The notes: generated by a model not told the origin, from the sequence alone. Positions 1-8,824 are shown, numbered from the stretch's first letter. The stretch: 64,000 nt of DNA from Kribbella qitaiheensis (GCF_014217565.1 NZ_CP043661.1:3410001-3474000); one strand, 5' to 3'. A program made the numbers and translations.

Positions 1-121
1 ACGGGTGGTCCGAGGTCGAGAAGTGGTCCAGGCCGTCCCGGTCGGCCTGTTCGGCCAGCCGCAATACGTCGCTGACCTCGTCGAGTTCGGCGGGCGAGCC
101 GTATCCGAAGCGCGCATTCAT
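1..121 (-). CDS. LLM-class (luciferase-like) oxidoreductase, N-terminal fragment
   Basis: Only the first 40 codons lie in the window; the gene runs off the left edge. The ATG at 119-121 follows a strong GGAGG about 5 bases upstream. The visible N-terminus (MNARFGYGS, then LAEQADRDGLDHFS and SDHP) matches the start of F420- or FMN-dependent luciferase-like monooxygenases, where the first beta strand leads to a SDHP-like substrate loop. The gene is divergent from the MarR regulator at 216 and shares a 94-bp control region with it, so it is the likely MarR target. The family call rests on 40 residues; the substrate is unknown. Confidence 0.6.
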   Translation of the reverse strand, partial: MNARFGYGSPAELDEVSDVLRLAEQADRDGLDHFSTSDHP

Positions 122-140
122 GGGTAGCCTCCATCGGTAG

Positions 141-177
141 ATAGTTCGTACATCTAAATAGTAGACCTACGAACTAT
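141..177. promoter_or_regulatory. Inverted-repeat operator between LLM oxidoreductase and MarR gene
   Basis: Perfect 10-bp arms, ATAGTTCGTA at 141-150 and TACGAACTAT at 168-177, are separated by 17 bp. The site is the only AT-rich stretch in the 94-bp divergent intergenic region. MarR dimers usually bind inverted repeats of this kind between their own gene and a divergent target, so autoregulation plus control of the oxidoreductase is the likely role. The binding itself is inferred. Confidence 0.55.
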
Positions 178-215
178 TAGGACAACGAACAGTCCGGTCA
201 TCGGACTACAGTGGA

Positions 216-650
216 GTGGTGGCAACCAAGGCAGCGAGCGACACGGAGCTGGTCGGCTCCCTGGTGCGATTGATGCACGTACTACAAGACCTGTACGCCG
301 AGACGAGCCGGCCGCTCGGGTTGACCCCCCAGCAGGCCCATCTGCTCTGCGTACTACTCGACGGCCCACTCGGTATGACGGAGCTGAGCCGGATCATGAG
401 CATTGAACGTTCGAGTCTGACCAGCATGGTCGACCGGCTGGAACGACGATCTCTGGTCGCCCGGGCCGCCGACCCGGCCGACCGCCGGGCCTGCCAGATC
501 GGTCTCACTGACGACGGCCGGACCCTTGCCCACGAGGTGCACGACGCCTACACCGCACGCGTCGACGCCCTGACCACCGACCTCGCCCCCAGCCACAGGT
601 CGCACGTCCTCGCAGCAGTGCGCCGCATCGTCACAGCAGCCACGCCCTAG
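216..650 (+). CDS. MarR-family transcriptional regulator
   Basis: 144 aa, the usual MarR length, with a GTG start just after GTGGA. The winged helix-turn-helix lies around residues 50-80 (MTELSRIMSIERSSLTSMVD), followed by the wing with the family-typical DPADRR and LTDDGR around 86-102. Flanking helices form the dimer interface. MarR proteins are repressors released by small phenolic or oxidant ligands. The divergent neighbour, a flavin-dependent oxidoreductase, and the shared inverted repeat at 141-177 suggest local control of that gene. The effector cannot be read from sequence. Confidence 0.88.
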   Translation: MVATKAASDTELVGSLVRLMHVLQDLYAETSRPLGLTPQQAHLLCVLLDGPLGMTELSRIMSIERSSLTSMVDRLERRSLVARAADPADRRACQIGLTDDGRTLAHEVHDAYTARVDALTTDLAPSHRSHVLAAVRRIVTAATP

Positions 651-821
651 GCACCAGTTGCCCGGCACCGACGACCAGCAGCCACCAACTGGAGGTCGCG
701 CAAGGTAGCCGGACACGCCAGCGCCCGGGGACACACGTAGTACGAGATCCAACGCCCGTCCGGTCCAGAAGGGCGCTGACGCGTCGAAAATCTCCAGGAC
801 GAGTGCGGCTGAGGATGGTTG

Positions 822-1448
822 TCAGCGGGTGAAGGTGAAGAGGGTGCTGTTGGCGGGCGGGGGTTGCGGCGGCCCGGTGTAGCGGTGGGAGCCGACGCCT
901 ACTTCGACGTCGTCGGGGGCGAAGAAGGACTCCTCGATGAAGCCGCTGGCGGTGAACCAGGAGCGGATCGCCGGCGTGAGGTCGGGGGCTCCTCGGTGGC
1001 GGGTCCAGATCACCAGGGCACCTGGTTCGCACATTCCGGGGAGGGCCTCGATCGTGGCCTGGACGTCTTCGTCGCTGATGTTGCCGAACACGCCGGCCAT
1101 CAGGACCAGGTCGGCCGGGATCGCGCCGTCATAGGACTCGGCTCGGCCCGCGTCGACCTGCCGTACTGCGATCGCGGGGAACTCCGCCGCGGCCGACCTG
1201 GCTCGCGCGACGTTCTCCTCGTCGTACTCGAGCAATGTCGCCGTTACCCGCTTCGCGTCGCCGCGATTTCGTAGTACCTGCAAGAGATCTCTGCCGTCGC
1301 CGGCGCACGCGCTGACCACTCGGACGTCATCCGGAGCAGTCCGGTCCAGCCAGTCGCCGATCAAGCCTTGGATGACGCGCAACCGCCGGGACAGCCCGGA
1401 TTCAGGATCGTCGTAGAGCGAATGCCAGGCGTTCCAGTCGGTCGTCAT
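822..1448 (-). CDS. SAM-dependent methyltransferase
   Basis: 208 aa with ATG at 1448. Motif I of class I Rossmann methyltransferases is visible as VVSACAGDGRDLL (about 44-56), followed by an acidic strand end (LLEYDEENV) that would bind the SAM ribose, and a motif IV region ADLVLMAGVFGNI. The protein ends soon after the fold, with no extra substrate domain. No neighbour suggests a substrate: the ApbE operon ends 10 bp upstream of its start on the same strand. It could be translated from the same transcript or stand alone. The fold is clear; the specific reaction is unknown. Confidence 0.8.
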   Translation of the reverse strand: MTTDWNAWHSLYDDPESGLSRRLRVIQGLIGDWLDRTAPDDVRVVSACAGDGRDLLQVLRNRGDAKRVTATLLEYDEENVARARSAAAEFPAIAVRQVDAGRAESYDGAIPADLVLMAGVFGNISDEDVQATIEALPGMCEPGALVIWTRHRGAPDLTPAIRSWFTASGFIEESFFAPDDVEVGVGSHRYTGPPQPPPANSTLFTFTR

Positions 1449-1458
1449 CCACCCGAGG

Positions 1459-2295
1459 CTAGCCGAGCGGAACCGCGTGCGGGGCGGTGTTGTCGAAGAG
1501 GGTGGTTCGGCCGTCGGACCAGACGACCAGGCCGGTACGACCGGGGCGGCGGCGGAGCCACGTGACTGCGTGGAGGCCGTGAGCGAAGGCGGTGGTGGCC
1601 TCGATGTCGGTCCAGGCGAGGGAGTCGCCGACGACCGTGACCGAAGCGATCCCGTACGGCGGGAGCCCGGTGCGCGGGCCGACGATGTGGGTGCCGCGGT
1701 GGGCGGTTCCGGAGGTGGCGACCGCGCCGGTACGCAGGGGCACCGTGGCCACGACGCGGGTGGGATCGAGTGGGTCCTCGATGCCGATAGACCAGGGCGC
1801 GGTCTCGGGATCGAGGGTGCGCGCGATCAGGTCGCCGCCGGCGGACAGGCAGTAGTCGGTATCGGCCAGGTGGTCGAGATGGCGGCGGGCTGCCCGTTCG
1901 ACAGCCCAGCCCTTGACGACGCCGCTGGGGTCGAAGATCAACTCGCCGTCGGCATCCGGCAGATAGACCGAGAAGACGCCGTCGGACAATTCCACTGCCT
2001 GGTTGGCGAGTTCGAGGACCTCGCTCACCTCGGGCGCGCAGTCCGCCAGGCCGATCTCGTCGCGCCCGAGGCGGGAGATGAACGAGTCCGGGCGGTAGGT
2101 GCTGAAGATCCGGTCGACCTCACGCAACTCGTCGATGACAGCGTTCCACGTACTGCGGGCGCTCGTGTCGTGGGTGTGTTTGCCGCGGAGGGCGAGGCTG
2201 ATCGGCATGCCCATCACCTGCTCGACGTACCGGGCGATCGGCGGAGCCGGTGGAGCCGGTGGAGTCGGCGGGGTCGGCGGGGTCGGCGCGGTCAC
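1459..2295 (-). CDS. apbE: FAD:protein FMN transferase (ApbE-like)
   Basis: 278 aa. The GTG start at 2295 overlaps the stop of the FMN-binding gene by 4 bp (GTGA), which decides the start. ApbE enzymes transfer FMN from FAD to a threonine in an SGAT-type motif of a target protein. Visible motifs are FDPSGVVKGWA (121-131), SAGGDL (151-156) and the Thr/His-rich ATSGTAHRGTHIVGPRTG (193-210) that binds Mg and FAD. The N-terminus is a proline/threonine repeat (residues 3-19) and there is no clear signal peptide. The upstream gene encodes a matching SGAT acceptor, and the first gene of the operon a flavin/haem reductase-like membrane protein, so the substrate is probably the neighbour. Confidence 0.88.
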   Translation of the reverse strand: MTAPTPPTPPTPPAPPAPPIARYVEQVMGMPISLALRGKHTHDTSARSTWNAVIDELREVDRIFSTYRPDSFISRLGRDEIGLADCAPEVSEVLELANQAVELSDGVFSVYLPDADGELIFDPSGVVKGWAVERAARRHLDHLADTDYCLSAGGDLIARTLDPETAPWSIGIEDPLDPTRVVATVPLRTGAVATSGTAHRGTHIVGPRTGLPPYGIASVTVVGDSLAWTDIEATTAFAHGLHAVTWLRRRPGRTGLVVWSDGRTTLFDNTAPHAVPLG

Positions 2296-2873
2296 AGGCC
2301 GGCCTTGTCGATGGCGGACTGCAGCGATCGGGTGTAGCCGTCGCTGGTGACGGTAGCGCCGCTGATCATGTCGATGGCCGCGCTCTGCTTGGCGAGGGTC
2401 TCGTCGATGAGCACTGGCAGGGCGTACGCGTTGATCTCCTGGTCCCGGCCGTTGCCGTTGGGGTACTGCAAGACGGAGACGTTGGTGATCTTGCCGCTGG
2501 CAACGGTGATCTGTACCTCGACCGGGCCCCATCGGGTGTCGGCCACATCACCTTGGACCTGAGCTGCGGTAGAGGTCGGTGAAGGCGAGGCCGTCGGGCT
2601 GGGCGACGTCGTACCGGTCGGACTAGGTGATGTCGTACCGGTCGAGTCTGGTGATGGCGTCCCGGTCGGCTCGCTGCTCGGACCGGAGCCGCTCGAAGGG
2701 TCGGGGCTGGTCGAAGGGTCGGGGCTGGTCGAAGGGTCCGAGCCCGTCGAAGGGGCTGCGGCGCCGATCACTGCCGGCGTACTCGTGCCCCTGCCGGAGG
2801 TCGAGGTGTGGTAGCCGAAGAGGAGTACGACGACGGTGATGGTGCTGAGGAGCCAGGCCGCGATGCGTTTCAT
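2292..2873 (-). CDS. Membrane-anchored FMN-binding domain protein
   Basis: 193 aa. ATG at 2873 gives a short cytoplasmic N-terminus and one hydrophobic segment (residues 5-20), a signal anchor. A low-complexity Pro/Ser/Thr linker (about 40-103) with PSTSPDPS-type repeats follows, then a C-terminal FMN_bind domain. The acceptor motif SGAT at 171-174 is intact; its Thr is where ApbE attaches FMN by a phosphoester bond. The linker is encoded by a direct DNA repeat around 2690-2750. Position between the ferric reductase-like gene and apbE supports a role as an extracytoplasmic flavin electron carrier. Confidence 0.87.
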   Translation of the reverse strand: MKRIAAWLLSTITVVVLLFGYHTSTSGRGTSTPAVIGAAAPSTGSDPSTSPDPSTSPDPSSGSGPSSEPTGTPSPDSTGTTSPSPTGTTSPSPTASPSPTSTAAQVQGDVADTRWGPVEVQITVASGKITNVSVLQYPNGNGRDQEINAYALPVLIDETLAKQSAAIDMISGATVTSDGYTRSLQSAIDKAGL

Positions 2874-2877
2874 GCGA

Positions 2878-4348
2878 TCACCAACTGAAGTTCTCAAGGT
2901 GGATACGGTCGGCGGGAACGCCGGCCCGCGAGAGCTGCGCGGGACACGGACCCGGTCCACGGATCCGGTCCGCACAGGTAGACGTCCCGATCCGCGATGT
3001 CAGGGATCCAGGTACGAAGGGCGGCCACGTCGTCGAGGTGGTCGACACCGGCACCGAGCCACGAGTCGGGAGCGCGCCGATGGCCGGGCAGCAGGCCGAT
3101 CAGGAGTCCGCGCTCGTCGGCGAGCATCCGGAGTTCCCGTTCGAAGAGCGGCGTACCGGTGTAGCGCTGAAGCAGGATGGCCTCACCGGGTCCGTAGTCG
3201 AGTCCCTCGGCCAAAGCGCGCAGCGGCGTGATCCCGACCCCTGCACCGATGAGCGCCACTCGGCGACCCGTAAGAGCCCGTGCCGAGAGCCGCCCGTACG
3301 GGCCTTCCATCAGCACAGGCGTGCCGGGCCGCAGGGTGCGCAGGGCTTTACTGTTGTCACCCAACGCCTTCACCGAGATCCGGAGGCCGGAAGCGCTAGG
3401 TGCGGCCGAGAGGGAGTACGGGTGGCCCCTGGTCCAACCAGCGCGGTCTAGGAAGCGCCAGGTGAGGAACTGGCCTGCCTCTGCTCCCAGTCGATCCAGC
3501 CGTCGCCCTGTCACGTACACCGACACCACACCACCGCCCTCGTCCGCCACCGCAGCTACGCGGAGTCGGTGACGCGCACTGTTGACCAGCGGTACTCCGA
3601 CTCGCCACACCAGTACTGCGGCTGCGGTGACAGCCCAGACCGTCCACCAGTACGCCGTTGCTGCGGGCGAGCTAATGAACTCCTGCCCGGTCCACAGTTG
3701 GTGGGGAAGCGCTAGGCCCACTCCGAGGTAGGCGTAGAGGTGGAGCAGGTGCCACGACTCGTAGCGCAGCCGTCGACGCGCAGCCCGCACGCTGGTCACC
3801 ACGGTCAGCACCAGGCACGCAGTACCGGCTAGTGCGAGCAGTACGCCGGGGTAGTTTGCGATGAGGTCCCAGAAGGTGCTGGGGATCGCGGTGATCCGAC
3901 CAGCGGCGTACCCCCAGGTGATCAGTACCAGGTGGGCCAGCATCAGGTTGAACGAGGTGAAGCCGACGATCCGGTGGATCCGCAGCGCCCGGTCCTGGCC
4001 GAACGCGTGCTCCAGAAGCGGAACGCGCGCGATCAGCAGTACTTGGACCAGGAGCAGGTTCGAGGCGAGCAGACCAGCGAGCCGGCCGAGTGAGGTCAGA
4101 CCGGACTCCCAGCCGTTCATCGCTTGGAGGCCGCGACCGGCGACCCACCAATAGGTGACAACCAGCAGACTCAACCACAGGGCGGACCCGGCGAGCACCC
4201 GCACACCCGAGTCGAACCGCGCCCGCCGACCGGGCCGCTGGTGCCGCGGCTGACCGGGCTGCTGGTGCCGCGACAGACCTGGCGGCGGACCGGTGGGTGG
4301 CGCGTGACTGACCGCCTCGAGTCGGCGTACGTCGGTAGTGGTGTGCAT
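2878..4348 (-). CDS. Ferric reductase-like transmembrane flavoprotein (3' frameshift)
   Basis: First gene of the flavinylation operon. After a proline-rich cytoplasmic N-terminus (about 1-45), several membrane helices (about 50-250) carry His residues suited to haem (HRIVGF, AHLVL, WHLLHLYAY). Then comes an FNR-type module with the FAD motif HPYSLS (309-314), the NAD(P)-binding LIGAGVGITPL (366-376) and YLCGPDPW (457-464). As sequenced, the frame stops at 2894 after a non-family tail. In the next frame the expected ending AGVPADRIHLENFSW runs to a TGA at 2878-2880, five bases before the next ATG. Removing one base from the run at 2925-2927 joins the two. Probable role: electrons from NAD(P)H across the membrane to the FMN-carrying partner. 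Confidence 0.85.
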
Positions 4349-4547
4349 CGAGGCCCCCTGGCGGAGTGGTGATTCCTCGATGATTCACGGACTTGCTGAG
4401 ACCCAGACCCGTACAAGCTGTGAGCTTGCTGTGCGTTTGCCCGAGTCCTCGCGTACTCGCCTACCTCAACAACCCGTGATCTGGAGCGGGGGCCTTTGCC
4501 CTGCGTGGGAGGCTGGCTTGTGTGGAGACGACTAGCGGAGTGAACGG
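4349..4547. other. Divergent intergenic region, ferric reductase / htpX
   Basis: About 200 bp without a gene, holding the promoters of two divergent operons. A short inverted repeat, CAAGCT-GTG-AGCTTG, sits at about 4414-4428. No confident promoter elements or terminator were seen. Confidence 0.3.
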
Positions 4548-5444
4548 ATGAAGAGCCGGTTCAAGCCTGACCGTGGGCTGAACAGGCGGATGCTGGCGAC
4601 CACGTTCCTGCTCGGATTGCTGTATGTGGTCTTCATCGGCGTGCTCATCGCGCTGATCAAGAGCGCGGTGCTGGCCATCGTCATCGCCGGCGGGTTGCTG
4701 TTCGCGCAGTACTGGTTCTCCGACCGCATCGCGCTGTTCGCCATGCACGGGCGCGTGGTCACTCCCGAGGAGGCGCCCGAGCTGCACGGCGTGATCGACC
4801 GGCTGTGCGCCCTGGCCGATATGCCGAAGCCCGCTGTCGCGATCGCCGATGTCGATCTGCCCAACGCGTTCGCCACCGGGCGCAGCCCCAAGAAGGCGGT
4901 GGTGTGCGTGACCACCGGGATCATGCGCCGCCTCGACGCCAATGAGCTCGAAGGCGTCCTCGCGCACGAGCTGTCGCATGTCGCGCATCGCGACGTCGCC
5001 GTGATGACGATCGCGTCCTTCCTCGGCGTACTCGCCGGGCTGATCACCCGGATCACTCTCTGGAGCGGCTTCGGCCGGAGTCGCGATCAGAACGCGGCGA
5101 TCGTGGTGCTGACCATCGTGGGCGTGTCCGCGGTCGTCTATGCGCTCTCGTTCCTGCTCACCCGCGCCCTGTCGCGCTACCGCGAACTGGCCGCGGACCG
5201 CGCCGCCGCCATCCTCACCGGCCACCCCTCCGCGCTGGCCTCGGCACTCACGAAGGTGAGCGGCGAGATCGCCCGGATCCCCTCTCGCGATCTACGCCAG
5301 GCCGAGGCGTTCAACGCGTTCTTCTTCGCTCCCGCGATAGCGCAGGGCTTCAGCATCTCCTCGCTGTTCGCCACCCACCCGCCGCTCGAACGGCGTCTCG
5401 ACCAATTGGCCGGAATCGCCCGCGAGCTCGGGCAGGAAGGCTAG
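4548..5444 (+). CDS. htpX: M48 family membrane zinc metalloprotease HtpX
   Basis: 298 aa. Two N-terminal membrane helices (about 16-57) precede the catalytic domain. The zinc-binding HELSH is at 140-144 and the third ligand Glu in RYRELAADR at about 213, with two more hydrophobic segments around 150-170 and 185-205. HtpX degrades misfolded membrane proteins in envelope stress. The next gene, pspAB, begins 2 bp after the stop, a pairing seen in actinobacterial phage-shock-like stress systems. ATG at 4548 lies shortly after an AGCGGAG. The length matches the family. Confidence 0.93.
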   Translation: MKSRFKPDRGLNRRMLATTFLLGLLYVVFIGVLIALIKSAVLAIVIAGGLLFAQYWFSDRIALFAMHGRVVTPEEAPELHGVIDRLCALADMPKPAVAIADVDLPNAFATGRSPKKAVVCVTTGIMRRLDANELEGVLAHELSHVAHRDVAVMTIASFLGVLAGLITRITLWSGFGRSRDQNAAIVVLTIVGVSAVVYALSFLLTRALSRYRELAADRAAAILTGHPSALASALTKVSGEIARIPSRDLRQAEAFNAFFFAPAIAQGFSISSLFATHPPLERRLDQLAGIARELGQEG

Positions 5445-5446
5445 GG

Positions 5447-6007
5447 ATGGGCTTCTTGAACGCGCTGTTCGGCCGGACCAAACCCGTCCCCCCGAACCTC
5501 GACCAGCTCTTCGGACTCCCCTCCGCCGCAATCACTCTGCAGACCTCTACCGGATACAAACCGACCGGTATTGGTTCGGTGTGCTTCAAGGCGGCCGAGG
5601 GCGGCGGGTTCGCCGCGCTGCGGGAAGAGGTCGACAAGCTGCTGGCGCTGGACGGCAAGTACACGAGCCAGACCGACACCTACGGCTACACCTGGTTGAT
5701 CCGGCAGACCCAAGACATCGATCTGGCCGGCCTGGCCACGGACCTCCACGGCGTGAACAGCGCACTGGTCGACGCCGGCTTCGGGCCCGCGTTGCTCTGC
5801 ACCCTCATTGCCTTCACCGACGGCACCCAGCCGGTCGGCCTTGTCTACCTCTACAAGCAGGGCACCTGGTATCCGTTCGCCCCGACCGGGCCGAACAGTC
5901 GCGACAACACCGTCGAGCTTCAGGTCAGGTCCGCGCTCGCACAGGACCTGCGAATCGAGCCCGATCTGGCCCGCTGGTTCCCGCTGTACGGCGCGCCAGG
6001 CCTCTGA
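5447..6007 (+). CDS. pspAB: PspA-associated protein PspAB
   Basis: 186 aa, starting 2 bp after the htpX stop, so certainly co-transcribed. It begins MGFLNALFGRTKP and matches the actinobacterial PspAB family, which accompanies PspA or HtpX; it has no membrane segment. Conserved-looking features are YGYTWLI, LVYLYKQGTWYPF and the C-terminal RWFPLYG. The biochemical role is not established; an envelope-stress function is inferred from its partners. No pspA or pspAA lies in the window. Confidence 0.8.
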   Translation: MGFLNALFGRTKPVPPNLDQLFGLPSAAITLQTSTGYKPTGIGSVCFKAAEGGGFAALREEVDKLLALDGKYTSQTDTYGYTWLIRQTQDIDLAGLATDLHGVNSALVDAGFGPALLCTLIAFTDGTQPVGLVYLYKQGTWYPFAPTGPNSRDNTVELQVRSALAQDLRIEPDLARWFPLYGAPGL

Positions 6008-6039
6008 CGCGCCGCCTCAGCTAAGAGCTGTCGGCTGGG

Positions 6040-7134
6040 CTAAGACTTCGCCGCGAGGTGGAGCCGGAGGATCGTGTCGTAGTCGACCAGCTCGACGGCG
6101 TCGACCTGTTCGACAGCGTCTTGGCTCGTGGTCACCAGGAGCTTGCGCGGATCGCTGAGCTCAACGCCGTACTTCGTCTTCGCGAAAGCACGGTTGTCGG
6201 CGTTCTTGAAGAACTCCTCGTACTGCGTGAGTCGCGCGGCGTCACCAGGTGTGGTGGAGCGGCGGCGGAGCTTCCCGTCCTTCGCCGTCTCCAGGAGCGG
6301 GAGGGCGAGGTCGCCGACGATGTGGGTGCCGTCCGAGCGCTCCAGGATGAAGTCGGGGGCAAGCGTCGTACCGTCCTCTGCCTCGAGGACCGGTTCGCGG
6401 ATCAGCTGGGTCGCGTCGAAGGCCGACAGCAGGATCTCTTCGTGCTGCTGCAGGAACTCACCGACGGTCGTCTTGTGGAGACCCTGGTGGTACGTGCTCC
6501 CGAACGGCTCCGCCTTGAGCAGCTCTTCGAGCTCGCCGCGCGGTACGGCGAAGGTGCCGACCGGGTCGAGGTGCGGCACCGAGTTCACCAGATTCTGCAG
6601 GAAGTCGCGGTACTTGTCGGCCGGCTCGGACCGGTGGATCGCGATCGTCAGGAACGTCCAGTGCAGCCCGGTGCCCGAAGCAAGCAGGACCCGATTGAGC
6701 ACCGAGTAGTTCCCAGGAGCGAACTGCAGCAGCTTGCCGTCGCCGGTACCGACCAGCTCGCGCCCGATCAGCCCTTCAGCGCCCGGGAACCGGTTCCGCA
6801 GCGCACCGCGTCCGGTCTCAGTCGCGATGGTCGCGTCCTGGTAGACATCCGCCTCGCGCAGGATCACTACCGGCTTGGAGCCGCCCGCGTCCCCGAAGTA
6901 CTGATCGATCCCGGCGGCCTTCTGGCGCCGTACTTCGAGCGACCGGTACTCCCGGCTGATCCCGACGAACTCCAGGATGTTCCAGTCCGGCGTCTCGGTC
7001 AGCACCATCGTCCGCGGGAACAGCAGCGGCCCGGGCAGCTCCCGGGAGTGACTGGCAGTCAGATGGTCACTCACACCCTTGAGGTGCTCGTGCCAGAACT
7101 GCCCATTCACCTTGACGAACTCAGTGGGTTTCAT
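6040..7134 (-). CDS. Shedu-like (DUF4263/SduA) nuclease-fold protein
   Basis: 364 aa. The C-terminal half looks like the SduA/DUF4263 domain of the Shedu anti-phage system: a PD-(D/E)xK-type block PDFILERSDGTHIVGDLAL (260-278), then a helix with TQYEEFFKNADNRAF and KYGV, and a strand KLLVTT. In the usual block a lysine follows the second acidic residue by two positions. Here the matching position reads Asp275-Leu-Ala277, so the catalytic Lys may be missing or displaced. The N-terminal half (1-200) is unassigned. The gene stands alone, convergent with pspAB, as expected for a one-gene defence system. The domain call is from recognition, not a search. Confidence 0.62.
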   Translation of the reverse strand: MKPTEFVKVNGQFWHEHLKGVSDHLTASHSRELPGPLLFPRTMVLTETPDWNILEFVGISREYRSLEVRRQKAAGIDQYFGDAGGSKPVVILREADVYQDATIATETGRGALRNRFPGAEGLIGRELVGTGDGKLLQFAPGNYSVLNRVLLASGTGLHWTFLTIAIHRSEPADKYRDFLQNLVNSVPHLDPVGTFAVPRGELEELLKAEPFGSTYHQGLHKTTVGEFLQQHEEILLSAFDATQLIREPVLEAEDGTTLAPDFILERSDGTHIVGDLALPLLETAKDGKLRRRSTTPGDAARLTQYEEFFKNADNRAFAKTKYGVELSDPRKLLVTTSQDAVEQVDAVELVDYDTILRLHLAAKS

Positions 7135-7221
7135 CGCCCGCGTCTCCTACCTCGTACTCAGCCAACCCCGACGTAGTGGCAACCCCCGACCGCCCCAACC
7201 CTATTCCCCACCCGGCGAAAC

Positions 7222-7251
7222 AGCCCCCGACCCGCGTCTGCGCAGGTCAGG
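7222..7251. repeat. Degenerate copy of the tRNA-Tyr terminator hairpin
   Basis: About 26 of 30 bases match the terminator hairpin at 8093-8122, sharing the first 16 bases (AGCCCCCGACCCGCGT) exactly. The hairpin is imperfect here and lacks a T-run. It abuts the point where recognisable GNAT coding sequence begins, so it probably marks a recombination scar between terminator-like sequences. Confidence 0.5.
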
Positions 7252-7254
7252 CCC

Positions 7255-8056
7255 CAGACGGACAACCTCAACCTGGTCTACCTGGAGCTCATCGTGCACC
7301 CGCAGTACCGGCGCCGCGGCATCTGCACCGCGCTGCTGGAGCAGGTCTACGCGGCAGCCCGACACCAACACCGCAGCCTGATCGAGCTCCAGACGGTCCG
7401 TGCACTCCCCGGCGGCATCGCCCGCGACGAGGCCGGCTACCGCTACCTCACCAACCGCGCCCACCACCCCGGCATGACCAGCATCAGATCCCGCTGTCGC
7501 CTCGCCGCCCCTTCACCGGCCGACAAGGCAACGCTCGCCGAGGCGTGGACCCACGCAAACAGCTACTCACTGATCCAGTGGCGCGATGCAGCCCCCGAAG
7601 AAATCATCAAGGACATCGCCGCCCTGCAGAGCCGCCTCACCCTCGACGCCCCCACCGGCAACCTGGCAGTAGAGCAACAGCTATACGACACCGAGCGCGT
7701 ACGCCGCCAGGAGGCCACCGAAGTGGGGCCGCGGCCACCACTCCTACTCAACGGCAGCCCGACACGACGCCACCGGCCAAATCGTCGCCCGCACCAAACT
7801 GTCATTCGAATCGAACGACCACACCCACGCCCGCCAACGAGTCACAATCGTCGAGCCCGCCCACCGAGGCCACCGCCTCGGGCTGCTCGTGAAGTCGGCC
7901 AACCACGCGCACACAAAGGCCCAAGAGCCAGCGCTGCACCCCATCGACGCCTGGAACGCCGAGGACAACACCCACATGCGAGCGGTCAACGAACTACTCG
8001 GCTTCCACCCGGTAGACACCTGGCCAACCTTCCAACTACCGGTCCCGGCCACGTAA
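7255..8056 (+). pseudogene. GNAT acetyltransferase remnant (5'-truncated and frameshifted)
   Basis: Two-domain GNAT enzyme lacking its 5' end. Recognisable protein starts abruptly at 7261 with DNLNLVYLELIVHPQYRRRGI, which holds the acetyl-CoA pyrophosphate loop (QYRRRG) of domain 1, with no start codon or ribosome site of its own. The frame is lost at the four-G run 7725-7728. In the next frame, typical domain 2 continues (HDATGQIVARTKLSFE, VEPAHRGHRLGLLVK, ending in LLGFHPVDTWPTFQLP) to the TAA at 8054-8056. Deleting one G restores one frame, but the missing N-terminus remains. A repeat of the downstream terminator borders the truncation. Non-functional as sequenced. Confidence 0.75.
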
Positions 8057-8092
8057 CCACAGCCCATGAAACCCGACCCCGAACAACAAATC

Positions 8093-8131
8093 AGCCCCCG
8101 ACCCGCGTTTCCGCGGGTCAGGGGCTGTTTT
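8093..8131. terminator. Bidirectional hairpin terminator (GNAT remnant / tRNA-Tyr)
   Basis: A 15-bp stem (one G-U pair) with a 4-nt loop spans 8093-8126, followed on the plus strand by GTTTT. On the minus strand it lies 15 bp after the tRNA-Tyr 3' end and is followed by GATTTGTT. It can serve both converging transcripts. Confidence 0.75.
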
Positions 8132-8140
8132 GAGCTCCTG

Positions 8141-8223
<83 letters not shown>

Positions 8224-8305
8224 AGGGTGCTGCCGACCCGTGGACCGGCGTGAGAGACGATACAACAGACAGTGCCCCTGACAGCAAATCGGAAAGGAAC
8301 TGCCC

Positions 8306-8797
8306 ATGGCTTCGGAGTCCTCCTTCGACATCGTGAACAAGGTCGATCAGCAGGAGGTGGACAACGCCGTGAACCAGGCGGCGAAGGAGATCAGCCAGCG
8401 GTTCGACTTCAAGAACGTCGACGCGTCCATCAAGCTGACCGGCGAGACGATCGACATGCAGGCCAACACCGAGGAGCGCGTCAACGCCGTCCTCGACGTG
8501 CTCAAGGACAAGCTGGTCAAGCGGCAGATCTCGCTGAAGGGTCTGGACGCCGAGGATCCCAAGCTGTCCGGCAAGATCTACAAGCTCACCGCGACGATCA
8601 ACGCCGGTATCACCCAGGAGAACGCGAAGAAGCTGTCGAAGCTGATCCGCGACGAGGGACCCAAGGGGGCCAAGGCGCAGATCCAGGGCGATGAGCTGCG
8701 GATCTCCAGCAAGAGCCGCGACGACCTGCAGGCCGTCCAGGCGCTGATCAAGGGCCAGGACCTCGACTTCGCCGTCCAGTTCGTCAACTACCGCTGA
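8306..8797 (+). CDS. yajQ: YajQ family nucleotide-binding protein
   Basis: 163 aa, the standard length for YajQ. The N-terminus [20 protein letters not shown] and the C-terminal [12 protein letters not shown] are diagnostic. The protein consists of two ferredoxin-like folds. Homologues bind nucleotides or RNA, and one bacterial member binds cyclic di-GMP; the role in actinomycetes is unclear. ATG at 8306 follows GGAAAGGA at a good distance. It is monocistronic, divergent from tRNA-Tyr and convergent with the GT39 gene. Confidence 0.93.
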   Translation: MASESSFDIVNKVDQQEVDNAVNQAAKEISQRFDFKNVDASIKLTGETIDMQANTEERVNAVLDVLKDKLVKRQISLKGLDAEDPKLSGKIYKLTATINAGITQENAKKLSKLIRDEGPKGAKAQIQGDELRISSKSRDDLQAVQALIKGQDLDFAVQFVNYR

Positions 8798-8824
8798 GCC
8801 AACCGCGTAGCGTCCGAACGTCGC

